Source of the DNA: Leucobacter sp.
Lineage (GTDB): Bacteria > Actinomycetota > Actinomycetes > Actinomycetales > Microbacteriaceae
NCBI GenBank assembly: GCA_017990305.1
Contig: JAGNOB010000105.1
Location: 1 to 6,612 of the forward strand
Direction: 5' to 3'
DNA length: 6,612 nt
The notes beneath the pieces are model-generated. The model searched no databases. It saw nothing but the letters and a program-made list of their open reading frames with translations, and was not told the DNA's origin. Shown piece after piece: positions 1 through 6,612 of the stretch. The first letter of the stretch is position 1. Each line of letters starts with the position of its first letter. Made by a program: the position numbers and the translations under genes.

Positions 1-834
1 CGCAGCAACGCAGACCATCTTGCCCGCGGCCGCTGCCGGCTCGGCAACGGTGTAGTCGATGGCGATCTTCGGTAGCGTTGGCCAGAGCCGCTCGCGCACC
101 TCGGCGCCACGCTTCTTGCCCCACGAGGCGGCCATCTCGCGAAGTGCGTCGACAAGCTCCGGCTCGGCAAGCGCCATCTGGTCGAGGAGCACGCTCGCCT
201 TCGCTATGAACATGCCAGCGTTCCAGAGGTAACCGCCCGACTTGAGGTAGCGTTCGGCGGTCTCGGCGTCGGGCTTCTCAACGAACTCGGTGACGTCGTA
301 GAGATCAAATGGGGCGAGATCGGTGCGGGCTTCGCCGCAGGAAATGTACCCGAAGCCTGTCGCCGCGTGGGTCGGATGGATCCCGATGGTCGCGATATAG
401 CCCTGGTCGGCCGCTCGCACGGCAGTCGCGACCGCGCGCCGGAAGAGCACGTCGCCGCGGATCACGTGATCGGCCGCAAACGAGCCGAGAATCGCGTCGG
501 GGTCGCGGAGCTCGAGGATCGCCGCGGCGAGTCCGATCGCTGCCGAAGAGTCTTTCGGTTCGCTTTCGGTGACGAGGTTCTCAGGGAGGATGTCCGGAAG
601 TTGCTCAAGTACCGACTCCCGGTGTGCATTTCCGGTCACGACCATAATGCGTTCGGTGGGTACGAGCGGCTTGAGTCGCGACCAGGTCGCAGAGAGCAAA
701 GAGTCGCCCGCGCCGGTGAGGTCGAGGAGGAACTTCGGCGCGTTGGCGCGGGAGAGAGGCCACAGCCGCGAGCCCACCCCACCCGCGGGAATGACACAGG
801 TGAGGCGATCGAGCGCGGGGTTCGGAGACGTCAT
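1..834 (-). CDS. manC: Mannose-1-phosphate guanylyltransferase (GDP-mannose pyrophosphorylase), N-terminal part, cut by window edge
   Basis: The enzyme joins GTP and mannose-1-phosphate to give GDP-mannose, the cytoplasmic donor for mannosylated lipids and glycans. Read from 834 down to 1, the frame is open for 278 codons and runs off the left edge; family members are about 350-370 residues, so roughly the last quarter is missing. Visible marks are the nucleotide-binding signature PAGGVGSRLWPLSR at residues 16-29 with the following PK (33-34), EPKDSSAAIGLAA at 92-104, the metal/nucleotide region SFAADHVI at 118-125, TGFGYI at 159-164, FVEKPD at 184-189, YLWNAGMF at 202-209 and IDYTVAE at 259-265. 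Together these are typical of the ManC nucleotidyltransferase domain. The ATG at 834 is chosen because an in-frame TAG lies four codons upstream (846-844). No strong Shine-Dalgarno is visible. The gene is divergent from sdhC. Whether the protein carries a C-terminal isomerase (bifunctional form) cannot be seen, but the family type suggests not. Confidence 0.93.
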   Translation of the reverse strand, partial: MTSPNPALDRLTCVIPAGGVGSRLWPLSRANAPKFLLDLTGAGDSLLSATWSRLKPLVPTERIMVVTGNAHRESVLEQLPDILPENLVTESEPKDSSAAIGLAAAILELRDPDAILGSFAADHVIRGDVLFRRAVATAVRAADQGYIATIGIHPTHAATGFGYISCGEARTDLAPFDLYDVTEFVEKPDAETAERYLKSGGYLWNAGMFIAKASVLLDQMALAEPELVDALREMAASWGKKRGAEVRERLWPTLPKIAIDYTVAEPAAAAGKMVCVAA

Positions 835-885
835 ACAGCCAGCCTAATGAATGCTGATGGGTGGCTTCGTATCGCCGACTCGCGA

Positions 886-917
886 GGGGGTGTTCGTGAC
901 ACCCCCAGAGAGTGTCA
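886..917. promoter_or_regulatory. Two overlapping perfect inverted repeats over the sdh promoter (candidate operator)
   Basis: GGGGGTGT (886-893) and ACACCCCC (899-906) form an 8-bp perfect inverted repeat with a 5-base gap. TGACAC (897-902) and GTGTCA (912-917) form a second 6-bp repeat with a 9-base gap that shares 899-902 with the first. Both cover the proposed -35 to -10 of sdhC. There is no T-tract after either, so a terminator is unlikely, and a protein binding site is the better reading. Runs of the AC5A/G5T kind recall RamA sites described for Corynebacterium sdh, but that link is only a resemblance. Confidence 0.42.
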
Positions 918-921
918 TAAT
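893..921 (+). promoter_or_regulatory. Candidate sdhCDAB promoter
   Basis: CATAAT at 916-921 is the best -10 box in the manC-sdhC spacer. A weak -35 (TTCGTG, 893-898) lies 17 bases upstream. Transcription would start near 928, leaving a leader of about 90 bases before the sdhC GTG. The -35 is poor, as is common in high-GC actinobacteria, and suggests an activator may be needed. The inverted repeats at 886-917 overlap this promoter. Confidence 0.42.
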
Positions 922-946
922 GGAAGTCGCAGAGAACTCTCAGCAA
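917..946 (-). promoter_or_regulatory. Possible manC promoter (weak)
   Basis: On the minus strand TTGCTG (946-941) and CATTAT (922-917) are separated by 18 bases. They match three and four positions of the housekeeping -35 and -10 boxes. Transcription would begin near 910, about 75 bases before the manC ATG. The -10 overlaps the plus-strand CATAAT proposed for sdhC, so the two promoters would be back to back on the same AT-rich patch. This is an inference from short matches only. Confidence 0.22.
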
Positions 947-952
947 TGTGGC

Positions 953-971
953 GTGCCCGCATATCGGGCAC
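953..971 (+). promoter_or_regulatory. Stem-loop in the sdhC leader
   Basis: GTGCCCG (953-959) and CGGGCAC (965-971) are perfect 7-bp arms around the loop CATAT. If transcription starts near 928 this lies in the 5' untranslated leader as a stable GC-rich hairpin, about 35 bases before the sdhC Shine-Dalgarno. It could equally be a DNA palindrome bound by a regulator. No T-run follows, so it is not a simple terminator. Confidence 0.5.
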
Positions 972-1006
972 CTCCTCAAGAATGCTGAATCTGCAGCGTG
1001 ACGACC

Positions 1007-1022
1007 AAGGAGGAAGCTCGTG
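1007..1022 (+). promoter_or_regulatory. Strong Shine-Dalgarno deciding the GTG start of sdhC
   Basis: AAGGAGG (1007-1013) sits six bases before GTG (1020-1022). It is a near-perfect ribosome binding site and fixes the GTG as the start of sdhC. The next in-frame ATG (1104) would remove the N-terminal 28 residues and has no such site. Confidence 0.82.
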
Positions 1023-1436
1023 TCAGCCCTACCCGCTGAAGCCGCTCCAGCGGCGAAGAAGAAAGCCCAACGTGGCGGTACGCTCTACCGTGGCAACGAG
1101 GGCATGTGGTCCTGGGTGCTTCACCGCATCACCGGTGTCGCCATCTTCTTCTTCTTGCTCGTGCACGTGCTTGACACTGCACTCATTCGCGTGAGCCCTG
1201 AGGCTTACAACGCGGTGATGAGCGCCTACAAGACCCCCATCATGGGCCTCGGTGAGGCAGCGCTTGTCGCCGCCATCGTGTTCCACGCGTTCAACGGCCT
1301 GCGCATCATTCTTGTTGACTACTGGAGCAAGGGCGCCAAGTACCACAAGACGATGTTCTGGATCGTTATCGTGCTCTGGGCTGTGACGATGGCTGGCTTC
1401 CTGCCGCGTCACCTGATCAACGTGTTCAGTCACTAA
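1020..1436 (+). CDS. sdhC: Succinate dehydrogenase cytochrome b556 subunit SdhC
   Basis: This is a membrane anchor subunit of complex II: it binds heme b and quinone and passes electrons from SdhB to the quinone pool. The protein has 138 residues, a usual length. A Lys/Ala-rich cytoplasmic N-terminus (1-22) is followed by three hydrophobic segments at about 37-56, 76-99 and 111-128. The family motif LHRITG is at 34-39; His49 in the first helix and His89 in the HAFNGLR motif (89-95) of the second are the likely heme ligands. His89 corresponds to E. coli SdhC His84. It is the first gene of the operon, with sdhD starting 20 bases after its stop. The GTG start is supported by the strong Shine-Dalgarno. 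Together with His42 and His84 of SdhD, the four membrane histidines fit the di-heme succinate:menaquinone type known in actinobacteria, which is an inference. Confidence 0.95.
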   Translation: MSALPAEAAPAAKKKAQRGGTLYRGNEGMWSWVLHRITGVAIFFFLLVHVLDTALIRVSPEAYNAVMSAYKTPIMGLGEAALVAAIVFHAFNGLRIILVDYWSKGAKYHKTMFWIVIVLWAVTMAGFLPRHLINVFSH

Positions 1437-1456
1437 GCGAGGGCGGAGTAACAATC

Positions 1457-1900
1457 ATGGCTATGACAATTGACGCGCCCCGCGCGAAGACCTCGGCGAA
1501 GAAGAACACCAACTGGGAAAAGTGGGGCTGGATCTACATGCGCGTCTCTGGCGTGCTGCTGGTCGTGCTCGTGTTCGGACACCTGTTCTCGAACCTGATG
1601 ATCGGTGACGGCATTAGCGCCATCGACTTCGGCTTTGTTGGCGGCAAGCTCGCGAACCCGTTCTGGAAGGTCTGGGACCTCCTGCTGCTCTGGCTCGCTT
1701 TGATCCACGGCGCGAACGGCATGCGGACCATCGTGAACGACTACGTCGTGCGCCCGCGCCTGAACAAGGTGCTTCGCACCCTGCTGTGGCTCTCCGCAGG
1801 GCTTCTCATCCTCCTCGGAACGCTCGTGATCTTCACCTTTGATCCGTGCCCGGCGGGGGCTGACCCCTCGCTCGTTGCCTCCTTCTGCTCGGCAAGTTAA
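1457..1900 (+). CDS. sdhD: Succinate dehydrogenase hydrophobic membrane anchor subunit SdhD
   Basis: This is the second membrane anchor of complex II, pairing with SdhC to hold heme and the quinone site. It has 147 residues. After a charged N-terminus (1-22) come three hydrophobic segments at about 26-48, 72-93 and 105-127. His42 (FGHLFSN) and His84 in the HGANGMR motif (84-90) are the likely heme ligands, and Asp95-Tyr96 follow the second helix in the usual place. The ATG at 1457 has GGCGGAG (1442-1448) upstream; a second ATG two codons later (1463) is less well placed. The C-terminal tail (129-147) is short, Pro/Ala/Ser-rich and contains Cys131 and Cys144; with the N-terminus inside and three helices it would lie outside the cell. 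sdhA begins 45 bases downstream. Confidence 0.93.
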   Translation: MAMTIDAPRAKTSAKKNTNWEKWGWIYMRVSGVLLVVLVFGHLFSNLMIGDGISAIDFGFVGGKLANPFWKVWDLLLLWLALIHGANGMRTIVNDYVVRPRLNKVLRTLLWLSAGLLILLGTLVIFTFDPCPAGADPSLVASFCSAS

Positions 1901-1934
1901 TAGCCGAGCCTCAGAGACGTACAGAATTCAGCAG

Positions 1935-1945
1935 TAAGGAAACCA

Positions 1946-1948
<3 letters not shown>
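1935..1948 (+). promoter_or_regulatory. Shine-Dalgarno deciding the GTG start of sdhA
   Basis: TAAGGA (1935-1940) lies five bases before GTG (1946-1948). An alternative in-frame GTG at 1982 has no comparable site and would leave only about 10 residues before the FAD-binding strand. The upstream GTG is preferred. Confidence 0.7.
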
Positions 1949-3778
<1,830 letters not shown>

Positions 3779-3781
3779 ATC

Positions 3782-4549
3782 ATGAGCGCTGTCACTACTG
3801 AGGCACCCGGCGAGAACGCCGTGGAAGAGATTAAGCCGTTCAACGTCACGCTCCTCATTCGCCGCTACGACCCGGAATCGGGCCGCGACGCGTACTGGGA
3901 GGACTTCGACGTCGAGATGTATCCGACGGACCGCATCCTTGATGCGCTCCACCAGATCAAGTGGGACATGGACGGCACGCTGTCGTTCCGTCGCTCGTGC
4001 GCGCACGGTATTTGTGGATCGGATGCGATGCGCATCAACGGCCGCAACCGCCTCGCGTGCAAGACGCTGATCAAGGATCTCGATATCACGAAGCCGATCT
4101 ACGTTGAGGCCATCAAGGGGCTGCCCCTCGAGAAGGATCTCATCGTCGATATGGAGCCGTTCTTCGCATCGTTCCGCGAGGTGCAGCCCTTCCTCGTCGC
4201 GAACTCCGCACCGGAGCCCGGCAAGGAGCGCATCCAGGACATCGCAGCACGTGAGCGCTTTGACGACACCACGAAGTGCATTCTCTGCGCTGCGTGCACC
4301 ACGTCGTGCCCCGTCTTCTGGACCGATGGCCAGTACTTCGGCCCGGCAGCGATCGTGAACGCGCACCGCTTCATCTTCGATTCGCGTGACGATAACGCAC
4401 AGGTTCGCCTGGACATCCTCAACGACAAGGAAGGCGTGTGGCGTTGCCGCACTACCTTCAACTGTTCAGAGGCATGCCCGCGTGGCATCCAGGTCACCAA
4501 GGCAATCGCTGAGGTCAAGGCAGCGATCCGCACCGGCGTAACGGTGTAA
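3782..4549 (+). CDS. sdhB: Succinate dehydrogenase iron-sulfur subunit SdhB
   Basis: SdhB carries electrons from the FAD of SdhA through three Fe-S clusters to the membrane subunits. It has 255 residues. The N-terminal ferredoxin-like domain (about 19-125) has Cys73, Cys78, Asp81 and Cys93 for the [2Fe-2S] cluster, with the same spacing and Asp substitution as E. coli (55, 60, 63, 75). The C-terminal helical domain has Cys166, Cys169 and Cys172 plus Cys232 for [4Fe-4S], and Cys176, Cys222 and Cys228 for [3Fe-4S], all in canonical spacing (CILCAACTTSCP; CRTTFNCSEACP). The residue pattern is that of SDH, with the [3Fe-4S] cluster retained. Its Shine-Dalgarno (GAGAGGAAG, 3764-3772) lies in the last codons of sdhA. 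It is the last gene of the operon: the terminator begins 28 bases after its stop, leaving no room for a further subunit gene. Confidence 0.97.
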   Translation: MSAVTTEAPGENAVEEIKPFNVTLLIRRYDPESGRDAYWEDFDVEMYPTDRILDALHQIKWDMDGTLSFRRSCAHGICGSDAMRINGRNRLACKTLIKDLDITKPIYVEAIKGLPLEKDLIVDMEPFFASFREVQPFLVANSAPEPGKERIQDIAARERFDDTTKCILCAACTTSCPVFWTDGQYFGPAAIVNAHRFIFDSRDDNAQVRLDILNDKEGVWRCRTTFNCSEACPRGIQVTKAIAEVKAAIRTGVTV

Positions 4550-4576
4550 CGCTCCGCGGCGAATGCGACCGCACTC

Positions 4577-4621
4577 AGCCCCTCCCGGGAACGGCTATCG
4601 CCGAGTCTGGGAGGGGCTTTT
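4577..4621 (+). terminator. Intrinsic terminator of the sdhCDAB operon
   Basis: AGCCCCTCCC (4577-4586) and GGGAGGGGCT (4609-4618) are perfect 10-bp arms ending in TTTT (4618-4621). The 22-base loop contains a small nested hairpin, CGGC-tatc-GCCG (4592-4603). The stem is very GC-rich and directly follows sdhB. The U-tract is short, but this is a convincing factor-independent terminator that separates sdh from the surface-protein gene. Confidence 0.88.
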
Positions 4622-4648
4622 GCGTCACTTCTGATGGTTATCTAATTT
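4620..4648 (+). promoter_or_regulatory. Candidate promoter of the surface-protein gene
   Basis: TTGCGT (4620-4625) and TAATTT (4643-4648) are separated by 17 bases. They lie in the only AT-rich patch between the sdh terminator and the next gene. Transcription would start near 4655 with a leader of about 185 bases. The -35 would overlap the last T of the terminator. The assignment rests on short matches only. Confidence 0.35.
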
Positions 4649-4660
4649 ACAGGTGACTTT

Positions 4661-4680
4661 CAGTGTTTCATGAAACTGTG
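4661..4680. promoter_or_regulatory. Palindrome, candidate operator
   Basis: GTTTCATGAAAC (4665-4676) is a perfect 12-bp palindrome. The outer bases CA (4661-4662) and TG (4679-4680) extend the symmetry across a 2-base mismatch on each side. It lies just downstream of the proposed promoter, where a repressor could block transcription. The 20-bp dyad size suits a dimeric helix-turn-helix regulator; I cannot name the family. Confidence 0.48.
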
Positions 4681-4840
4681 TCTTCGTGGTGCACAGCGTG
4701 GCGTGCCAGAGGTACTCAAGCTGCTGTGCCATTCGGGGGAAAGCGTGTCGCTGTGGGGATCGGGGCGTGACCATAGTTCGAAGTGTTTGCCTCCCGACTG
4801 GTCCAGCGTGTTGGCAGGCGACAGCAACCCTGGAGACACA
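4681..4840 (+). other. Non-coding leader ahead of the surface-protein gene
   Basis: I see no supportable gene here. GCACAGC (4691-4697) and GCTGTGC (4723-4729) are perfect inverted 7-mers that enclose a smaller TGGC-gt-GCCA hairpin (4699-4708), so the transcript may fold. GGAGA (4832-4836), four bases before the ATG, serves as ribosome binding site. A CATAGT (4772-4777) could be an alternative -10 box but lacks a -35. Confidence 0.35.
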
Positions 4841-6612
4841 ATGAAACGAAGTATTCGAACGGTTGGCGCCCTCGGCGTAGCCGGTGCATTACTCATGGGT
4901 GGGGTCGGCGCAACGGCAGCCTCCGCCGCCGAGGCCGGGTTCGCGGTCGAAGCTTACGCGAGCGACGGGAGCAATCAGATCAATGCTGCCGGTGAATTCC
5001 TGTTCGATTCTCGTAAGAGCGACGAGCCTGGAAGCACCTACGAGATGGCCTACCGAGGCACGCTCGATATGACCGGAATTTGGGAAGAGTATCTCAGCTT
5101 GCGGGGCATTGGAATGGGCCTCGTAGGCGGAGAGTCTGGCTGGCAAGCTGCGAACTTCCTCGGCACATGGAACGTAGGATTCACTGTTGACCCCAGTGTC
5201 GTGACCGTAGACGAGTCGCTGCTGAACTGCGAAGCGGTGCAGGCGGAATTCGTCGCTCAAAATGTGGGCACGTCAGCGAGTGACACGTTGCAATGCGCAA
5301 ACGTTGCCTACGATCCAGCTTCAGGGCGCATTTCGCTGCAGATCTCGCTGCTCAAGCCCGACGGCTCGCCCGTGAAGGGGGCTGACCTTGACCGGGCCGC
5401 CGCGGAGCCGCCCGCCGTATATATCGCGACGCCCCCTGGCGCTCTCACGGTGAAGCAGTCAACATTCGAGGTAGCTAAGACGTTTGCCGTCACGAACACG
5501 AGTATCTCCGGTCAAATGCGGATGGACCACTGGTTGGCTGGCGCAGTGCCCGTGTCTTTTGATGTGGCCGGAAACGATCTCGCGCTGTATATGGTCCCCA
5601 CGTTCGACTCCGAGTTCAGTTTCGCGAGTCTGACCGAAGGCGAGGAGTTGCCTGAAGCTGTCCTCGCCCTGCTCCCGGCTGGCCAGTACATGCTGCGTGA
5701 CGGTACTGCCGTTGAGCCACCCGCCCCTGCCCAGGCCAGCGTGCCCGTCGACGACGATACCCAGTGGGTCTTCCGAGGCTGGGACCAGGCTTCCGCAACG
5801 GTTACTGGGGCGAACGTGAGTTTTGTTGGAGGTTGGGAACTGACGACCGAGGACGACTCAGGCGGTGACGATGGCGATGAAGACGACGAGTTCGGCGTCA
5901 GCTATCGTTTCCATGCGGCTGACGCTGTCGGCGATGGACCGCTTCCTGACGCAGTGATTGCGCTCCTGCCGGCTACCGATGAGAAGTTCGCGCCAGGCAC
6001 CACCGTCGTCCCAACTCAGCCAAGCGAGACCAGCGTCATAGAGACAAGCGATGACCCCGAAACCGGTGTGCGAACCATCACCACCTGGGACTTCCAAGGG
6101 TGGGATGCCGAATCAATTGAGATCTCCGATAGCGACGTCACCTTCACAGGAACCTGGAGCAAGACAGTCACTGAGGAACTGATCATCATTGAGGGCACCT
6201 ACGGTGTGACCTACCAGTTCCGCGCAGCTGACGGCGTTGACGGTCCGCTGCCAGATTCGGTGCGCGAGCTGCTCCCGGTGAGTACCGAACGGTTTGTCAG
6301 CGGTGACACCGTGACCCCTATTGCGCTGAGCAAGACCGAGGTCATCGAGACCGCGGACGATGCGGAACAGAATACCCGTACCGTGACGACGTGGACATTC
6401 GGTGGGTGGGAACCAGAGGCCATCGAAGTCGCTGACTCTGACGTGACCTTTACCGGAGCATGGGCGAAGGATGTCACGACCACCCCGATCACTCCGGGAC
6501 CAACGCCGAACCCGGATCCCACGCCCGACCCAGATCCAACACCGAAGCCCGAGGACGACAAGAAGTCGTCGCTCTCGGACACCGGCGGGGCCGGACCTGG
6601 CCTGCTCGTCGC
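4841..6612 (+). CDS. Secreted, cell-wall-anchored surface protein with SHIRT-like repeats, C-terminus cut by window edge
   Basis: The frame is open for 590 codons to the right edge. Residues 1-30 form a classic signal peptide: MKRSIR, a hydrophobic core (8-26) and a cleavage site near ASAA-E (27-31). Residues 31-250 are an unrecognised, probably beta-rich domain with only two cysteines (130, 152). Three diverged repeats follow at about 258-332, 353-441 and 456-543, each with the LPxxVxxLLP and FxGW...VxFxGxW pattern of SHIRT domains, which act as rigid stalk modules in Gram-positive surface adhesins. An acidic linker (336-350) separates repeats 1 and 2. A Pro/Thr/Asp-rich wall-spanning stretch (548-570) leads to LSDTG (578-582), a likely sortase signal; the membrane helix and positive tail should follow outside the window. 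Role in adhesion or surface display is inferred; the ligand is unknown. Codon choice is less biased than in sdh (TTA, ATA, GGA, CGA and GTA occur). It is a separate transcription unit behind a terminator. Confidence 0.85.
   Translation, partial: MKRSIRTVGALGVAGALLMGGVGATAASAAEAGFAVEAYASDGSNQINAAGEFLFDSRKSDEPGSTYEMAYRGTLDMTGIWEEYLSLRGIGMGLVGGESGWQAANFLGTWNVGFTVDPSVVTVDESLLNCEAVQAEFVAQNVGTSASDTLQCANVAYDPASGRISLQISLLKPDGSPVKGADLDRAAAEPPAVYIATPPGALTVKQSTFEVAKTFAVTNTSISGQMRMDHWLAGAVPVSFDVAGNDLALYMVPTFDSEFSFASLTEGEELPEAVLALLPAGQYMLRDGTAVEPPAPAQASVPVDDDTQWVFRGWDQASATVTGANVSFVGGWELTTEDDSGGDDGDEDDEFGVSYRFHAADAVGDGPLPDAVIALLPATDEKFAPGTTVVPTQPSETSVIETSDDPETGVRTITTWDFQGWDAESIEISDSDVTFTGTWSKTVTEELIIIEGTYGVTYQFRAADGVDGPLPDSVRELLPVSTERFVSGDTVTPIALSKTEVIETADDAEQNTRTVTTWTFGGWEPEAIEVADSDVTFTGAWAKDVTTTPITPGPTPNPDPTPDPDPTPKPEDDKKSSLSDTGGAGPGLLV
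5612..5836 (+). repeat. SHIRT-like repeat 1 (residues 258-332)
   Basis: This is the most diverged and shortest of the three copies. It keeps LPEAVLALLP (270-279), DGTAV (287-291), VFRGWD (310-315) and VSFVGGW (326-332). It is separated from copy 2 by an Asp/Glu/Gly linker, unlike the shorter junction between copies 2 and 3. Confidence 0.65.
5897..6163 (+). repeat. SHIRT-like repeat 2 (residues 353-441)
   Basis: Marks are VSYRFHAAD (353-361), PLPDAVIALLP (367-377), PGTTVVP (385-391), TTWDFQGWD (414-422) and DVTFTGTW (432-439). It aligns with repeat 3 along its whole length, including the variable ETSDD/ETADD segment, so copies 2 and 3 arose from a comparatively recent duplication. Confidence 0.72.
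6206..6469 (+). repeat. SHIRT-like repeat 3 (residues 456-543)
   Basis: Marks are VTYQFRAAD (456-464), GPLPDSVRELLP (468-479), SGDTVTP (487-493), TTWTFGGWE (516-524) and DVTFTGAW (534-541). It is one residue shorter than copy 2 (88 versus 89). The DNA of the two copies has diverged at many third positions. Confidence 0.72.
6572..6586 (+). other. Probable sortase sorting motif LSDTG
   Basis: Residues 578-582 read LSDTG, followed by GAGPGLLV at the window edge. It sits after a Pro/Thr/Asp wall-spanning stretch and a DDKKSS spacer, exactly where an LPxTG signal is expected. Ser replaces the usual Pro (Ala in class E substrates). The hydrophobic helix after it is only beginning, so the full signal cannot be confirmed here. 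Confidence 0.65.

Noticed and set aside
886..906. GC-rich hairpin as an intrinsic terminator
   Set aside because: No T-tract follows on either strand, and it lies between two divergent genes where no transcript needs to end.
605..979. Minus-strand open frame over the manC start and the intergenic region
   Set aside because: It overlaps the real manC in a different frame and has no recognisable domain; the CPIC-like start is isolated.
970..980. ACCTCCT resembling the 3' end of 16S rRNA
   Set aside because: Only seven bases match and no rRNA sequence surrounds them; complementarity to the nearby Shine-Dalgarno explains it better.
367..1194. Plus-strand open frame across manC and into sdhC
   Set aside because: Arg-rich low-complexity translation, antisense to ManC and out of frame with SdhC; no family resemblance.
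1029..1454. Minus-strand frame opposite sdhC
   Set aside because: Shadow of sdhC; acidic, His-rich translation without a family pattern.
6211..6582. Minus-strand frame with Gly/Ser/Val repeats opposite the surface protein
   Set aside because: The repeats are the antisense image of the Pro/Asp stalk and SHIRT-like repeats.

Overview
The window looks like ordinary chromosome from a high-GC Gram-positive (actinobacterium). The codons end mostly in G or C, two of the four sdh genes start with GTG, the order sdhC-sdhD-sdhA-sdhB is that of actinobacterial succinate dehydrogenase operons, and the last gene encodes a sortase-type surface protein. The proteins look most like those of Microbacteriaceae (for example Leucobacter and relatives), but this is recalled from family resemblance and was not searched.

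Layout: (1) Positions 1-834, minus strand: the N-terminal 278 residues of a GDP-mannose pyrophosphorylase (manC), cut by the left edge. (2) Positions 835-1019: a divergent intergenic region with at least three perfect inverted repeats, a plausible sdh promoter and a structured leader. (3) Positions 1020-4549, plus strand: a complete, tightly spaced sdhCDAB operon encoding respiratory complex II. All expected FAD, active-site and Fe-S residues are intact, and four membrane histidines fit a di-heme menaquinone type. (4) Positions 4577-4621: a strong intrinsic terminator. (5) Positions 4622-4840: a spacer with a candidate promoter, a 12-bp perfect palindrome and a possibly structured leader. (6) Positions 4841-6612, plus strand: a secreted surface protein with signal peptide, an unrecognised N-terminal region, three diverged SHIRT-like repeats, a Pro/Thr/Asp stalk and an atypical LSDTG sorting motif. 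It is cut by the right edge just before the expected membrane anchor.

The sdh genes act together: SdhA oxidises succinate to fumarate, SdhB carries electrons over three Fe-S clusters, and SdhC and SdhD anchor the complex and pass electrons to quinone. ManC makes GDP-mannose for mannosylated envelope glycans and is linked to sdh only by the divergent arrangement. The surface protein is a separate transcription unit behind the terminator and shows less biased codon use, consistent with an accessory, faster-evolving gene.

I found no clear sign of a novel biological system. The most notable items are the SHIRT-repeat protein with its non-canonical sorting motif, the stacked inverted repeats ahead of sdhC, and the palindrome ahead of the surface-protein gene.
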